From Rhynchopus euleeides (Eukaryota; Euglenozoa; Diplonemea; Diplonemida; Diplonemidae): a stretch of DNA of 64,000 bases. The notes beneath the pieces were generated by a model, which was given only the letters and a program-made list of their open reading frames with translations, made no database searches and was not told the origin of the DNA. The position numbers and the translations under genes are program-made. Of the stretch, positions 1 to 8,944 are shown in pieces (within the stretch, counting starts at the first letter, position 1; the number at the start of each line of letters is the position of its first letter). The stretch spans positions 186,001-250,000 of the forward strand of contig OY723315.1 of NCBI GenBank assembly GCA_963210315.1, in the 5' to 3' direction.

Positions 1-845
1 TTCAGTGGTAACGCCCGGACTCAGTGTGGAGGGCGTATTTCCCGGTGCGTGAGGAAATTCGAGGCCCTGGAGGTGTGGGCATGCCAGAAGGATTCTCGGA
101 GTCGCCTTCTTAATGAGAGAGGTGAGTCCCCGCGGACCGGAGCTTGTCGCACGCTGCAGTCGCTGTTCGGGCTTGTCGAGTAGGCTGCTGGGTACTCGGG
201 AAGACTGGCCGACTGCCCCCCAACCTTGTGGAATGATCTCGGCCCGCTGCCATGGCTGCGGTTTCGGTGGACCCCCTCAGCGGCGGCACCGCTGACACAG
301 GCGATGCGGACGCGTCTCTCAGTCGCTGCTTCTTTTGCTCCCCGAGCAGTGCAGCTTGGGAGAGCGTCTCGGCTGTGTTGGATACCTGATCTCTGTGTAT
401 GTCCCACGGCACCTCGCAGGTGTCCAGTCAGCAGCTCCCCTTCCCTGCATGGAACTGTGAGGTCGTACGTCTCAACACCGGGCCACAGACGCCCGGAACT
501 CCCCCTGACCCCTGTGAATAATGCAGGCTTGAATGTGTGTCCCCCGGCAGGGAGACTATGCTTCGACGGAGTATGCCCCGCTTGGGGCGTGTGCGGGCAT
601 CCGCTTGACGCCGGGGTGCGCGTAGTCGGCATTCGCGCAGATAAGCTGGGCACGACAGACGTGCCGGCTTCTCGGGGGCGTGTCCGGGGGCGTTGCATTG
701 GTACACGAAAACTGTCGCCCTCGGAAAGCTCACGTCGCGTCACCGTGCTCGAGCTGGATCTGGCAGGCTGTGTGTGACAGGCCACCCTTCCGCCTTCAGG
801 TGCCGTCGCTCGGGCAAAAAAGGTGTATTTCTCAATCAAGAGAGT
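1..845. other. Leading region without a recognised gene
   Basis: Frames of 183 codons (plus strand) and 272 codons (minus strand) are open here, but both are arginine/serine/proline-rich, share the same DNA and show no motif. This is the expected behaviour of GC-rich non-coding DNA. No RNA gene was seen. Confidence 0.5.
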
Positions 846-1089
846 ATGCCCCTCACGATTGTGGCACGATTGTGTCTCCCCGGGTCAGGCTCGGTATTCC
901 AGTCGAAAGCGTAAATGCCCCTCGGCACTGTGCTGGGCGGGGTTGTGTCTCGGTCAGGAGAGGAGGTGCCCCTCAGGCAAAATCCTGCGTCTCGCGGTCG
1001 GGAGTGAGTGCCCCTCGGCAGGAATGTGTCTCGGCCAGGTGTCCCTCAGGCAGGGAATGTAATGTCTCGGCCCGGTGTCCCTCGGGCAT

Positions 1090-1660
1090 GAATGTGCGTC
1101 TTGGCCAGGTGCCCCTCAGGCAGGGTGCCCCGTAGGCGGAAGTGTATGTCGCGGCCAGATGCCCCTCAGGCAGGGTGCCCCGTAGGCGGAAATGTATGTC
1201 TTGACCAGGTGCCCCTCGGGCAGGGTGCCTCGTAGGCGGAAGTGTATGTCTTGGCCAGGTGCCCCTCGGGCAGGGTGCCTCGTAGGCGGAAGTGTATGTC
1301 TTGGCCAGGTGCCCCTCGGGCAGGGTGCCTCGTAGGCGGAAGTGTCTGTCTTGGCCAGGTGCCCCTCGGGCAGGGTGCCTCGTAGGCGGAAGTGTATGTC
1401 TTGGCCAGGTGCCCCTCGGGCAGGGTGCCTCGTAGGCGGAAGTGTATGTCTTGGCCAGGTGCCCCTCGGGCAGGGTGCCTCGTAGGCAGAGGTGTCTGTC
1501 TTGGCCAGGTGCCCCTCGGGCAGGGTGCCCCGTAGGCGGAAGTGTGTGTCTTGACCAGGTGCCCCTCGGGCAGGGTGCCTCGTAGGCGGAAATGTATGTC
1601 TTGGCCAGGTGCTCCTCAGGCAGGGTGCCCCGCAAGCGTAAGCTGTAGGTATGTCGTGGC
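1090..1660. repeat. 50-bp tandem repeat array
   Basis: Units start at about 1201, 1251, 1301, 1351, 1401, 1451, 1501, 1551 and 1601, an exact 50-bp period. Each has the form TTGGCCAGGTGCCCCTCGGG followed by a CGTAGGCGGAAGTGTATGTC part. Central units are nearly identical, so the amplification looks recent. Edges decay on both sides. Confidence 0.93.
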
Positions 1661-2244
1661 CAGGTGCCCCTCAGGCAGGTAATGTCTCGGCGAGATGCCC
1701 CTCGGGCAGGAAAAATGCGTCTCGGCTAGGTGCCCCTCAGGCAGAAGTGGGTGTCTCGGTCCGATGCTCCTCGGCAAGATCGTGTCTCGGTCAGGAAAGT
1801 AGGAGTTGGATATCACTGACGTCACTTTGCTGCATCAGTATCGACCCATTTATCAGCACCCGACTGTTGCTCTTGGTCCCGCCTTTGTCAGCGCCTCTGT
1901 GACGGAACCTCCAGCTGAAGTATGCGTTTGGAAACCTTGAGCGCGATCAAGCGTGAAGCAGGTTTTCGGCGAGGCGCGGTGATAGTCTCGATGGCTGATG
2001 GGAATGTCCTCAATCCGCTGCGGCCACGGGCGCAGCGCTGTCCCGCTGTCACGTTCATAAGCGGCGGAGGACCACCTTGAACACCACGGCGTCATCATCC
2101 CCATCTTTTTGCGCCCCTCCTTCGTGCTGATCCCCCCGTGCACCTCGCCGTCATTTATTAGAACCAGTGCGTGGGGGTGTTGTTGTCCTCAACCGCGGCT
2201 TCGGCCCTCTTGAGACCTGACACGAGCATGGTGTGAGGGTCGTC

Positions 2245-2930
2245 TTCTCGGTCGGGATTTGGTGCCCCTCGGGCAAGATTGTGTATCTCTCGGTCGGGAG
2301 AGCGGGTGCCCCTCGGGCAAAATTTTTGTCTCGGTCAGGAGAACAGGTGCCCCTCGGGCGAGATGCTGCGTCTCTCGGTCGGGAGAGTGGGTGCCCCTCG
2401 GGCATAGTTTTGTCTCGGTCAGGATAACGGGTGCCCCTCGGGCAAAACTGCGTGTCTCTCGGTCGGGAGAGTGAGTGCCCCTCGGGCAGAATATTGTCTC
2501 GGTCAGGAGAACAGGTGCCCCTCGGGCGAGATGCTGCGTCTCTCGGTCGGGAGAGTGGATGCCCCTCGGGCAGAATATTGTCTCGGTCAGGAGAACAGGT
2601 GCCCCTCGGGCAAGACTGCGTGTCTCTCGGTCGGGAGAGTGGGTGCCACTCGGGCAAAATTTTTGTCTCGGTCAGGAGAACAGGTGCCCCTCGGGCGAGA
2701 TGCTGCGTCTCTCGGTCGGGAGAGTGGGTGCCCCTCGGGCAGAATATTGTCTCGGTCAGGAGAACAGGTGCCCCTCGGGCAAAACTGCGTGTCTCTCGGT
2801 CGGGAGAGTGAGTGCCCCTCGGGCAGAATATTGTCTCGGTCAGGAAACCAGGTGCCCCTCGGGCAAGACTGCGTGTCTCTCGGTCAGGAGAGTGGGTGCC
2901 CCTCGGGCAGGGTAGAATGCTGCGTCTCTC
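2245..2930. repeat. 40/44-bp alternating minisatellite with ~168-bp higher-order unit
   Basis: Two monomer types alternate. One is 40 bp and contains TTGTCTCGGTCAGGAGAA. The other is 44 bp and contains TGCGTCTCTCGGTCGGGAGA. Both start with the GTGCCCCTCGGGC core. The monomer with GAGATGCTGCG recurs at 2347, 2515 and 2684, which gives a higher-order period of about 168 bp (two 84-bp dimers). Confidence 0.9.
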
Positions 2931-3059
2931 GGACGGTCAGATCGTGTGTCCCTCAGTCAGGAGAGGAGGTCTCGGTCGCTAAAAACGCGCCCCCTCGGGC
3001 AGAGTGGTTGTGTCATCGCTGTTGTGTCACACCAATTGCCTCTCGGGCGGTGTGTCTTT

Positions 3060-4173
3060 TTTGATTTGACAACTCCGGTTTGGTGTACCTCGATGAGCTT
3101 ACCTTACCTTGTCGTCGGACACAACATATCATCGTTGTCCCAAACCCCGTAACCCACGTGAAGTGGATCATCTGAAGTGCAGAATGAGGTGGAGCAGGTG
3201 GAGCACGAAACATAAGTAAACCATAGCAAGAGAGGCCAGCAGCAGTCCCGAGTCCATCGCGTTCCTCGTAGCATTTCCCGTACCACACAGGTGTGTTATG
3301 TGCAAAAAAAAATAGATACGGCGAGTCCAAGCCCTGATGTAATGCTAGAGGCTCCGAGACGCGCGTTACCACCCAGAGCGAAAACAGAGACCTCCCTCCC
3401 CCCCCCGCCCCGCCCGATTCACATCTCCCCCCCCCCCAATGAAATAAAGCATGAAGCCGATGAGAGGTATCAGTGGGTGGAGTCCCCAGGGAGGCAGGAA
3501 AGGGTCGATCCGAGAAGGGGGTTGGAGAGGGAGGGGGGGGGGGGGGGGGGGGGTGGGGCGGGGCAGCGGTCAGGAGGCTTTGCGTGGGTTGCGATTAAAG
3601 CAGCACTCGAGCCACAACACCCCCTGCTAGCCCAAGGTTGGGCGTGTTGGGGGGAGGGGGTTGGGGGAGTGCGCAAGCGAGAGAGAGAGACGACAATCAC
3701 AGATCTGCAAGCATTGATATCTGCGATCCCTCCTTGGCGGGTGCTGGTGTAGGGGGCAGGGTGGCACACAACCTGTGGTGTGCCACCTTGAGTTCATCAC
3801 CAACAAAAGTAAATGCCAGGAAGAGCGATTCGTGTTGTTCTCTTGTCTTGCCCGGTTTTCTTTTTTGAGCAGACTCGCTTTTTATGAAACAAACCCGCGC
3901 ATGCATCCCATGTATCCCTTGCATATGAGCCACACGCAGCCCCTCCTGAGCAGCTCCGCCGCCCCAGTCAGAAATAAAAAGAGAATCTCTGGGGTGGGCC
4001 CCACAAGCCAGAACCCAACACTGGGCTGTGATGTGTGTCCCACAACAGCAAGGCCTCCCTTCCACCCCCCCCCCTTCCAGAACAGCCGTCTGTGTGTAAG
4101 TGGGTAATTTTCCTCTCGGCATGCAAATGCATTTTTTCCCCCCGCGGCATTCTTTTTTTTTTTTTGGTTCAAG
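3060..4173. other. Non-coding stretch with G/C homopolymers
   Basis: No convincing gene. It contains C-runs near 3400-3440, an interrupted G tract at about 3533-3557, and T/A-rich tracts towards the transposon border at 4174. The ORFs are low-complexity and overlap on both strands. Confidence 0.5.
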
Positions 4174-5121
4174 CAGGGTATAAGATAGACTTTTTTTCTG
4201 GCGCCGTTTTCCGGTTTTTCTGGTTTTGAAATTTTTCGCGCGCGCCTTCGGCGCGCGCGACCCGCGCAAACCCTCTCAGAATCACACCCAACACGGCTGG
4301 ACCAGGCTCTGCCGAACAGCAGTGGCGTGTTGCTCCACGCAGCTCCCCGAAGGGACGGAACTGAGCTTTCAATGCGTCCACGTACTGACGGAGCGCGGCT
4401 TCGCATCACCTCCCGCATCAGGACAAACCCCCCTGAGGGTGCTGCTCTGCTGGTACGCCTCACGAAGGGCAACTACCTTCATGGTCGAGCTTGTTGCATG
4501 ACCACCCCCTTGAGGCAGTCAGTCAGACGATGCGCACAACGTGCGCTCATGCGAACACCAGCGGGTGTCTCCAACACTGCACAAATCGCGGTCCCGCCAG
4601 AACCCGAATCCGTCGATCCTCTCCAAAGCGGACATGCACTCCCGAAAACATCGGAGTTTGCATGTGTCATCCCCAGCAAGGCAAACGTGCTCGAGACAAG
4701 GTCGTAGCTTGCGTGGATGACAGGGTGGTCCTTGGCAGTGTGCACCGCAACGAGATTGAGTGCATGCGCTCGGCAAGCCGCCCAGAAGGAGTACGGTGCG
4801 GTCGGAATGATCAAGCTACCGGAGTATCTCGAAACTTCAAACAGAGAAGACCTGCATGACGAGGACATCACCACCCACCGGGTCCCGCTGGGCTCCTTTT
4901 CTCCGCTTCTCTGCTTTCTTTTGACTGTTTGAGCTCCGTGCGGATCACGATGGGGTCACTTTCCATATTTTTTTTTGGCTAATGGTCCCACTGGTTGACT
5001 GTCACAAAGGTTCCCCAAAAACCGGCGAAAATCCGATCGGCCTTTTTTTTTTTTCCAGAAAACTGGAAACCGGGAAACCCTGGTTTTGAAAACCGGAAAA
5101 CCAGACCTATCTTATCCCCTG
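4174..5121. mobile_element. hAT-type DNA transposon, copy 1 (non-autonomous or decayed)
   Basis: The left end reads CAGGGTATAAGATAG and the right end CTATCTTATCCCCTG, a terminal inverted repeat of about 15 bp with one mismatch. GGTTCAAG precedes the left end (4166-4173) and GTTCAAG follows the right end, a 7-8 bp target duplication sharing the terminal G. Subterminal tracts of CCGG/TTTTC type are inverted, and a perfect hairpin CGCGCGCGCC-TTC-GGCGCGCGCG lies near 4238-4260. A second copy lies at 53727-54702 with similar ends and a similar right-hand body. The 8-bp duplication, the CAGGG ends and the internal transposase fragment point to the hAT superfamily. Confidence 0.9.
4479..4874 (-). 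pseudogene. hAT transposase fragment
   Basis: The 131-codon minus-strand frame contains CRAHALNLV near residues 35-43, preceded by a YSFWAA stretch. A C-x-A-H-x-L-N-L motif is a recognised landmark of hAT transposases, just after the first catalytic region. A later RMSARCAHRL stretch could correspond to the following conserved arginine segment. The catalytic core and the C-terminal dimerisation domain are absent from the 948-bp element, so this is a remnant. The start codon is arbitrary. The family call rests on one motif plus the transposon ends around it. Confidence 0.6.
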
Positions 5122-5451
5122 GTTCAAGAACAATTGGTTTTTTTTCTTTTTGAATTTTCAGTTGGTTCGCTTGCACTTTTTTGTGCGTACTTTTTTTAGC
5201 GGAAACACGTGTAAGTGTGCGCGCGCGCGCGCGCGTGTGTGTGCTGCGGGGGTGTGAGCTAAGAGAGGGCACCCCCCCCCCCAAACCCAACCCACATCAC
5301 ACACAGCACCATCGCGCCATCCCCCCCCCCTGCCCCTTCTCTCTCTCTCTCTCTCTTTGCCACCTTCTTCTCGCAGTACAACCCCCCCCCCCCCCACCCT
5401 TCCTGATGCGATACACCACTACCACTACCACCCCCTTGCAAACCCCTCCCT
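5122..5451. other. Gap between hAT element and CCCH gene; microsatellites
   Basis: It holds a GT/GC alternating tract (about 5212-5241), C-runs (5273-5282 and 5386-5397 area) and a CT dinucleotide tract (about 5336-5358). This is the 3' flank of the minus-strand CCCH gene. No terminator or polyadenylation signal could be assigned with confidence. Confidence 0.5.
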
Positions 5452-7006
5452 CTACGGGCTGGCCGTTGTGACAACCTCCTCGCCACGCTCCACCGCGGAC
5501 TCCCCCACCACAGGCGCCTTCCCTGTGAGCGCCTTGTCCGGGCTCGGTGCACGGGAGCTCTCGCACTCCTCCTCCTCCCCTGTCGACGCGTCCTCTGAGG
5601 TCATCATCTGCTCCGACGGCGAGTTGTCGAGCGTGACGCGCAGGTTGGTGGGGCTGCTCTCAGGCGAGGTGCTGCAGGCGCTGTCGAGGCGGGGCTCCGC
5701 CACCTGCACGCTGATACCAGCCACCGCCTGCGACAGCGGGGGCGAGCACACCTGCAGGGAGGACTCGATGGGGCTGGCATCCACCTCGGACACCTCACGG
5801 ATCCCCTCAAACAGCGACCCCTGCCTGCGGCAGCTGGGCTGCTCGGGCACCGCCACCGGCTGGACGTGGTCCACAACCTCCGGGTAGGGGTCGAACCTGT
5901 ACATCGAGCTGGCCTGGCTGCAGTTGCCAAACGTGGGTGCCCCGCACAGCGACATGTTGTCCAGGGGGGTGCGCAGATCCATCGTGTCGTCCAGCTGGAA
6001 CTCCACGGTGCGGTGGTCGTTGAACTCCATGGGGGTGAGGCTTGCCGTCATGGGCGTCCCCTCGCCGTACATCCGGCCGTCGTACGGCGTGCCGTGCGAC
6101 ATCTGGGGTGAGAAGCCGGAGTCGGCAGGGGTGAGCGGCGTGGCGACAGGGGTGGACAGCGGGGAGTTCTGCTGCTGGTGCTGCTGCTGCTGCTGCAGGA
6201 CGTGCGTCTGCACGATGCGGCTGATGGCCGGGGGGCTGTTGGTGGTGCTGATGAACTGCAGGTTGCCCTGCGTCAGGGAGGTCACCGCGCCCTGCCCCAG
6301 CGGCATCTCAACCGGCGTGAGGCAGATCTGCGCGTTCATCACAGCCTGCGATGTGTTCAGCTTCTCATGGTCGCCGTGGGCGAAGGCGCACCTCGAGTAG
6401 CCGCATGTGTAGTTCCCGTTGCTCCAGTTCTTGCAGATCTTCGTCTTCAGCTTCGTCTTGTCGATGTTGCTGCTCAGCGGAGGCCCGTGGCGCCCGCCTG
6501 CATTTGAGGGGAGGGGCATGGTGGTGGGGTGGGGTGGGGTGGGGTGGGGTGATGGTGGCGCTGACACGAGTCTGTTTTTCAGTGCGCCCCTCTCGTGGTT
6601 CCATAAACAGTATTCTGCAAATGTGTCGTGGGCAGGCTGCATACCGCGCTTGTGCGACATCGGCATCTGGATCTGCTGGGGCGCGGGGGTCAGGGCCGGC
6701 CCCGCCACAAAGGCGGCCTGCGTGGCGTCACCCAGGATCAGGTTGCAGTTGTCGGGTGTCAGGAGGTACTCATCCTCCACAAGGCGACCCTGCTGCGCCT
6801 GCTGCACAAACTGCATCTGCTGCGACTCGGCGTCCTGCTGCAGCGTGAGGGGATGTAGAAGAACAGCAGGTGGCGGAGGGGGGGGGGGGGGGCGGCAATG
6901 GCGGTCTCAGTGAGCCCGTTTGCAAGAAGGCGTGTCAAGCACATACCACCGGCACCTGCACCACAGTCTTCACGGGGAGCTGCGACGATGCGTTGGTAGC
7001 CATCAT
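5452..7006 (-). CDS. CCCH-type zinc-finger protein (three exons inferred)
   Basis: Probable RNA-binding or post-transcriptional regulator of the TIS11/CCCH kind. I read three exons: 7006-6947, 6837-6645 and 6497-5452, giving about 432 residues. Both introns have GTATG...TGCAG borders and joining them keeps frame. The start chosen is ATGATGGC at 7006, because exon 1 ends exactly in phase with exon 2. The finger sits near residues 106-125 after the lead KTKLKTKICKNW. Its spacing is C-x9-C-x4-C-x3-H, unlike the usual C-x8-C-x5-C-x3-H, and FAHGDHEKL follows. The rest is Q/S/P-rich and probably disordered, with a poly-Q block and an acidic C-terminal segment (EEEECE). Only one finger is visible. 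The family call is fairly safe; target RNAs and role are unknown. Confidence 0.82.
6498..6644 (-). other. Inferred intron 2 of the CCCH gene
   Basis: It begins GTATGCAG and ends AAATGCAG on the minus strand. Its 147 nt are a multiple of three and contain no in-frame stop, so the unspliced frame also stays open. A CCCCAC repeat inside it argues for intron. Retention would add 49 residues just upstream of the zinc finger. Confidence 0.6.
6838..6946 (-). other. Inferred intron 1 of the CCCH gene
   Basis: On the minus strand it begins GTATGTGC and ends CACGCTGCAG (109 nt). It contains a G/C homopolymer, visible as a long G run on the plus strand around 6879-6891. Removal joins a 20-codon first exon to the downstream frame without a shift. 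Confidence 0.65.
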
Positions 7007-8526
7007 TTCTGCGGCGAAAAAAAAATATAACCGGCACACAGCTGGACTCTCCCTGACTCCGACAAAATCACTGCGCTAAGCTAAAGGATGTAAATCAGCG
7101 ACCAGAGGCTCTACAACAGCAGGAGGACGGAGGGTGGGTCGGGAGGGGGGTAAAAAGAACCGCAACTGCAACGGGGGGGAGTGATCAAAAGGAAGATCGA
7201 TGCGCAAGCAGCCAAGGACAATAACGGGCACGGCTCGAGGTGTAGGCTGAGGCGGTGTTGAGAGGCCTGCGGTTGGTGGGTGGGGTGGGGTGGCGATGGC
7301 GTGTGCATTGTCTTCTATAAAGGTCACAGGCGTCCGACCCTCCATGCCTGAAACCGAAACCGTGCGGGGGGGGGGGGGGGATGGTATCTGGGGGGGGGGG
7401 GGTTTTGGGATCTCATCAGGCCCCAAGAAGAAGCAACCAGGTCCACCAGAAATGGTTGGCACCCCTCCACACACGCAGGGAGGGGAGGGGGGAGGGGGAG
7501 AGCGCTTGGGAAAGCACCATCACCACCCCCCCCCCTCCCTCCCCTACACACACATACATACACAGCGCAGCGGCGTGGCTAGGATCCGCGGAGCAAGGGA
7601 GAGTTGGCGCGACCAACGAAAGTTGCACACAGAAAAACTGTCACCCGAGTGGGTCCCCAGGTCTCGGCTATCGGCTATACTTTATATTTCGGCAGAGTTG
7701 TTATTCGGGGAGAGAGATTTTTTTTCCCACCCTAAAAAAAGGCGAAAGGGGGGGGCAGGGGTGTAAATAAGGCCGACTCCCGACTCCCGACTCGCGCCGG
7801 ATTTTTTGGGATTGGGAGGGTTGCCTTGCTTCCCTTAGGGAATGTGCGGTATTAGGCACCCCATGGCCAAAATGACCCCACTGCGATCCGCACAGACTCC
7901 AAATATTCAAAAGAAAGGGTTTTTGGAACACCCGAGGAGGGGGGGTCCCGATGGGTGGGTGGGGGTGTGGGGGTCCCGCTGGGTGGGACATGGTGTGTGC
8001 CTCCCAGTCATCTTCTTCATTACCGGTCTCTGAACTGGGGTGAGTTCATTGCCAAACCACTGCTGTGAATACGGCGCCCCTTTCCCGCCCCTTTTGCCAG
8101 ATCCTGGCAGCTCCCAAGAAGAGTTGTGTTCCGCCCCCATCAGGTGGTTGAGCATACCGCAGCGCACACGTGCACAACCACACACACTCCACACAGATGC
8201 GTCACACATGTGACGCAACTGTTGCGACACACAACATGCCTCAGGTAGAGGCAGTAGTGTTTGACTCACAGCCAACATAGCTCTCAGTGGGGCCGTGGAT
8301 GGTGTGGATGCATCCATGCATGCATCCACGGCATCCAGGGATGCCCGAAAATGTCAAAAAATGGATTTTCGATTTGGCATACAGGCATTCATCCACTGCA
8401 GGCAGGCCTGCATGCAGGGCTTCGGAGCTCCAGGCTGTGTGTGGATGCATCCACAAAATTTGTGGATGCATGCGCTGCATGCACGGGAAATACTGAGAGC
8501 TATGCAGCCAAATACTGCTGCCGTGA
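7007..8526. other. Intergenic region with simple repeats and GGATGCATCC palindromes
   Basis: No gene recognised. It contains G-runs at about 7366-7380 and 7391-7402, the motif GACTCCCGACTCCCGACTC at about 7777-7796 (repeated at about 8822-8840), and a cluster of TGGATGCATCCA-type palindromes at about 8303-8475. This is probably the 5' flank of the CCCH gene on its left part. Confidence 0.5.
8303..8475. repeat. Cluster of GGATGCATCC-type palindromes
   Basis: GTGGATGCATCCATGCATGC, CATGCATCCACGGCATCC, GTGTGGATGCATCCAC and TTGTGGATGCATGCGCTGC lie within about 170 bp. Each is self-complementary or nearly so, so the block can form several alternative hairpins. No mobile-element end could be tied to it. 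Confidence 0.6.
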
Positions 8527-8757
8527 GTGAGGTGCTCGCAGCGTGTGGGGCGCTGCGGGCGAAGTGGGGGGTTGGCTGGGACAGCCAACATGGCGCTGTG
8601 CGTCGCGTGCTTCTTCGCGGACCACCTCGCACGCGGGAAGACCCCGCAAGCGCCGAGTCAGTCCGCCCTGACCGAATGGTGGGCGACTGCTGGAGGGTCC
8701 ATGGGACTCTCCACGGCAGAGGTGGCCGTACTACAGGATGCGTGCAGGATTGAGTAG
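8527..8757 (+). CDS. Possible short coding relic of unknown family
   Basis: This 76-codon frame has more protein-like composition than its surroundings, for example CVACFFADHLARGK and LTEWWATAGGSMGLSTAEVA towards the C-terminus. There is no recognisable domain, no upstream exon was found, and it lies between two copies of a GACTCCCGACTC repeat. It may be the tail of a decayed mobile-element protein. I would not treat it as a functional gene without transcript evidence. Confidence 0.2.
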   Translation: MRCSQRVGRCGRSGGLAGTANMALCVACFFADHLARGKTPQAPSQSALTEWWATAGGSMGLSTAEVAVLQDACRIE

Positions 8758-8944
8758 GGTTTGAGACCGCCCGTCCCCCCCAGCCCCCCACCCCAGGTAC
8801 CTTAGGTGACTGTAAATAACCGACTCCCGACTCCCGACTCCTGACCCCCAAACCTTATTTACAGCTCTGGGGGGGGGGGGGGGGGGGCACCGCTCTGCCC
8901 TACTCACAACACCACCACCACCCCCCCCTACACCCTACCCTACC
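8758..8944. other. Short spacer with poly-G and palindromic AAATAA/TTATTT ends
   Basis: It contains TGTAAATAACCGACTCCCGA near 8811-8830, then AACCTTATTTACA near 8850-8862, an imperfect inverted pair. A G-run (about 8870-8887) and a CACCAC tract follow, next to the stop codon of the minus-strand gene at 8945. Confidence 0.5.

Larger units (their letters stand above)
846..3010. repeat. Degenerate GC-rich minisatellite block
   Basis: A short core close to GGTGCCCCTCGGGCA recurs from about 846 to 3010. It is scattered and degenerate at 846-1080, regular at 1090-1660, sparse at 1660-1800, absent at about 1800-2230, and regular again at 2245-2930. Spacers between cores differ among the parts, so the core was amplified more than once with different spacers. 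Long open frames on both strands follow from the repeat and are not evidence of genes. Confidence 0.85.

Noticed and set aside
21-839. 272-codon minus-strand frame as a gene
   Set aside because: No domain, Ser/Arg/Pro bias, and equally long open frames on the other strand.
973-2811. Repeat-rich frames of 126-220 codons in the minisatellite block as secreted or surface repeat proteins
   Set aside because: Overlapping frames are open on both strands, unit lengths of 40, 44 and 50 bp are not codon multiples, and there is no signal peptide or flanking unique coding sequence.
5604-5930. Arg/Ser-rich 108-codon frame within the CCCH gene
   Set aside because: Alternative-frame shadow of the real minus-strand exon.
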